Of a stretch of DNA of 64,000 bases, positions 63,472 through 64,000 are shown piece after piece; the first letter of the stretch is position 1, and every line of letters begins with the position of its first letter. Below the pieces are notes generated by a model that was not told the DNA's origin, did not search any database, and saw only the letters and a list, made by a program, of their open reading frames with translations. This DNA comes from Diploptera punctata. Its lineage: Eukaryota > Arthropoda > Insecta > Blattodea > Blaberidae. The stretch is taken from assembly GCA_030220185.1 (NCBI GenBank), contig JASPKZ010005710.1:930001-994000 (forward strand). Reading direction: 5' to 3'. Both the position numbers and the translations under genes were made by a program.

Positions 63472-64000
63472 ATGTGTGACTCCGAGGAAGAATATGAACC
63501 TGAACGAAAGAGAGGTAAGGCTAATAAAGACTTACAATGTAAAGAGAAAGAGAAACTTGCTAGGCAGAAAGGCAAGGAATTTGTTTCATGTAAAGGTTTA
63601 TTAGTTGAAGCTAAAACAACTGGTCCAGATTGTAACTGCCGTAAAAAGTGTATGGGAAACTTCAGTGTTGAGGAGAAGGGTTCAATAATTGATAATATAT
63701 ACAATGGTCGTCCTAAAAATGAAAAGGATACATTTCTTATGGGGCTGATAGAAAGATATGATGTTGCTCGACACCGTCCATTAACAAAGAATTCCAAACA
63801 AAACTTGTCGTCTTTCAAGTACTTTGCCATTAAAGGGACAAGCAGAGTCGAAGTTTGTCGAAATGCTTACATAAGTTTGCATGCAATCTCCAGCAAAGTA
63901 GTCCAACGCCTAACCAAGCTTGTTGCAACTAATCAGTCACCGGTTGATATGAGAGGGAAGAGCCAAAATCGGGGGAATACACTTGATGCACACATTGTCA
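63472..64000 (+). CDS. Repeat-type protein of unknown function, C-terminus off the window
   Basis: An open frame of at least 176 codons running past the window edge. An in-frame TAA lies two codons before the ATG. The charged N-terminus (EEEYEPERKRGK) is followed by a cysteine cluster CNCRKKC at about 59-65, then KNEKDTFLMGLIERYDV, NLSSFKYFAIKGTSRVEVC and a DMRGKSQNRGN stretch. This layout (Cys cluster, ~FL-GL, KYF, RV-VC, RGK) recurs in large families of uncharacterised arthropod proteins that behave as repeats, so I infer a transposon-derived gene rather than an hnRNP exon. Codon use is less AT-biased than the flanks. The superfamily cannot be assigned from this part. Confidence 0.65.
   Translation, partial: MCDSEEEYEPERKRGKANKDLQCKEKEKLARQKGKEFVSCKGLLVEAKTTGPDCNCRKKCMGNFSVEEKGSIIDNIYNGRPKNEKDTFLMGLIERYDVARHRPLTKNSKQNLSSFKYFAIKGTSRVEVCRNAYISLHAISSKVVQRLTKLVATNQSPVDMRGKSQNRGNTLDAHIV

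Overview
This is animal nuclear DNA, most likely from a large-genome insect (a cockroach or termite-like lineage would fit, but the sequence does not prove it). It is AT-rich, has consensus GT-AG introns of up to 16 kb, and is packed with RTE and other non-LTR retrotransposons, tRNA-derived SINEs, MITEs, a mariner copy and Penelope-like fragments. Two host genes can be read with confidence. The chondroitin sulfate synthase 1 gene (CHSY1) runs on the minus strand, with its first coding exon at 17683..18395, its second at 945..1226, and the rest off the left edge. An Hrb27C/DAZAP1-type two-RRM hnRNP gene runs on the plus strand, with six exons between 28399 and 61190 and a Gly/Pro-rich tail continuing to the right. 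The two genes are divergent, with about 10 kb between their start codons.

Layout. 1-945: LINE debris. 945-18395: CHSY1 exon 2, a 16.5 kb intron and exon 1. The intron holds a full-length RTE retrotransposon with an open 1012-codon ORF and a 14-bp target duplication (9766-13044), four copies of a MITE-like repeat, many RTE 3' fragments, LINE tails ending in (TTA)n, and a Penelope-like end. 18396-28398: intergenic, mostly nested SINEs and LINEs. 28437-42585: hnRNP intron 1, with large fold-back repeats, an initiator-tRNA fragment ending in CCA, and an internally deleted mariner. 42586-43290: three closely spaced RRM exons. 43291-53410: intron 4, with a tandem array of ten 301-bp units each carrying a tRNA-like sequence, then an 800-bp Penelope-like palindrome. 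53494-61085: intron 5, with a tRNA-like palindrome and degenerate Penelope-like ends. 63472-64000: a repeat-type ORF still open at the window edge.

Most unusual signals: (1) hammerhead-ribozyme-like motifs at several Penelope-like ends, sharing an extra nucleotide (usually T) after the CUGANGA box and a short self-complementary stem III; the 53.1 kb copy has all core residues. (2) tRNA-like sequences repeatedly packaged inside inverted repeats, one amplified as a near-identical 301-bp array. (3) A net 2-nt deficit in RRM1 of the hnRNP gene, which breaks an otherwise intact reading frame and is probably an assembly error or local allele. (4) An apparently intact RTE copy whose 5' junction carries an extra copy of target sequence.
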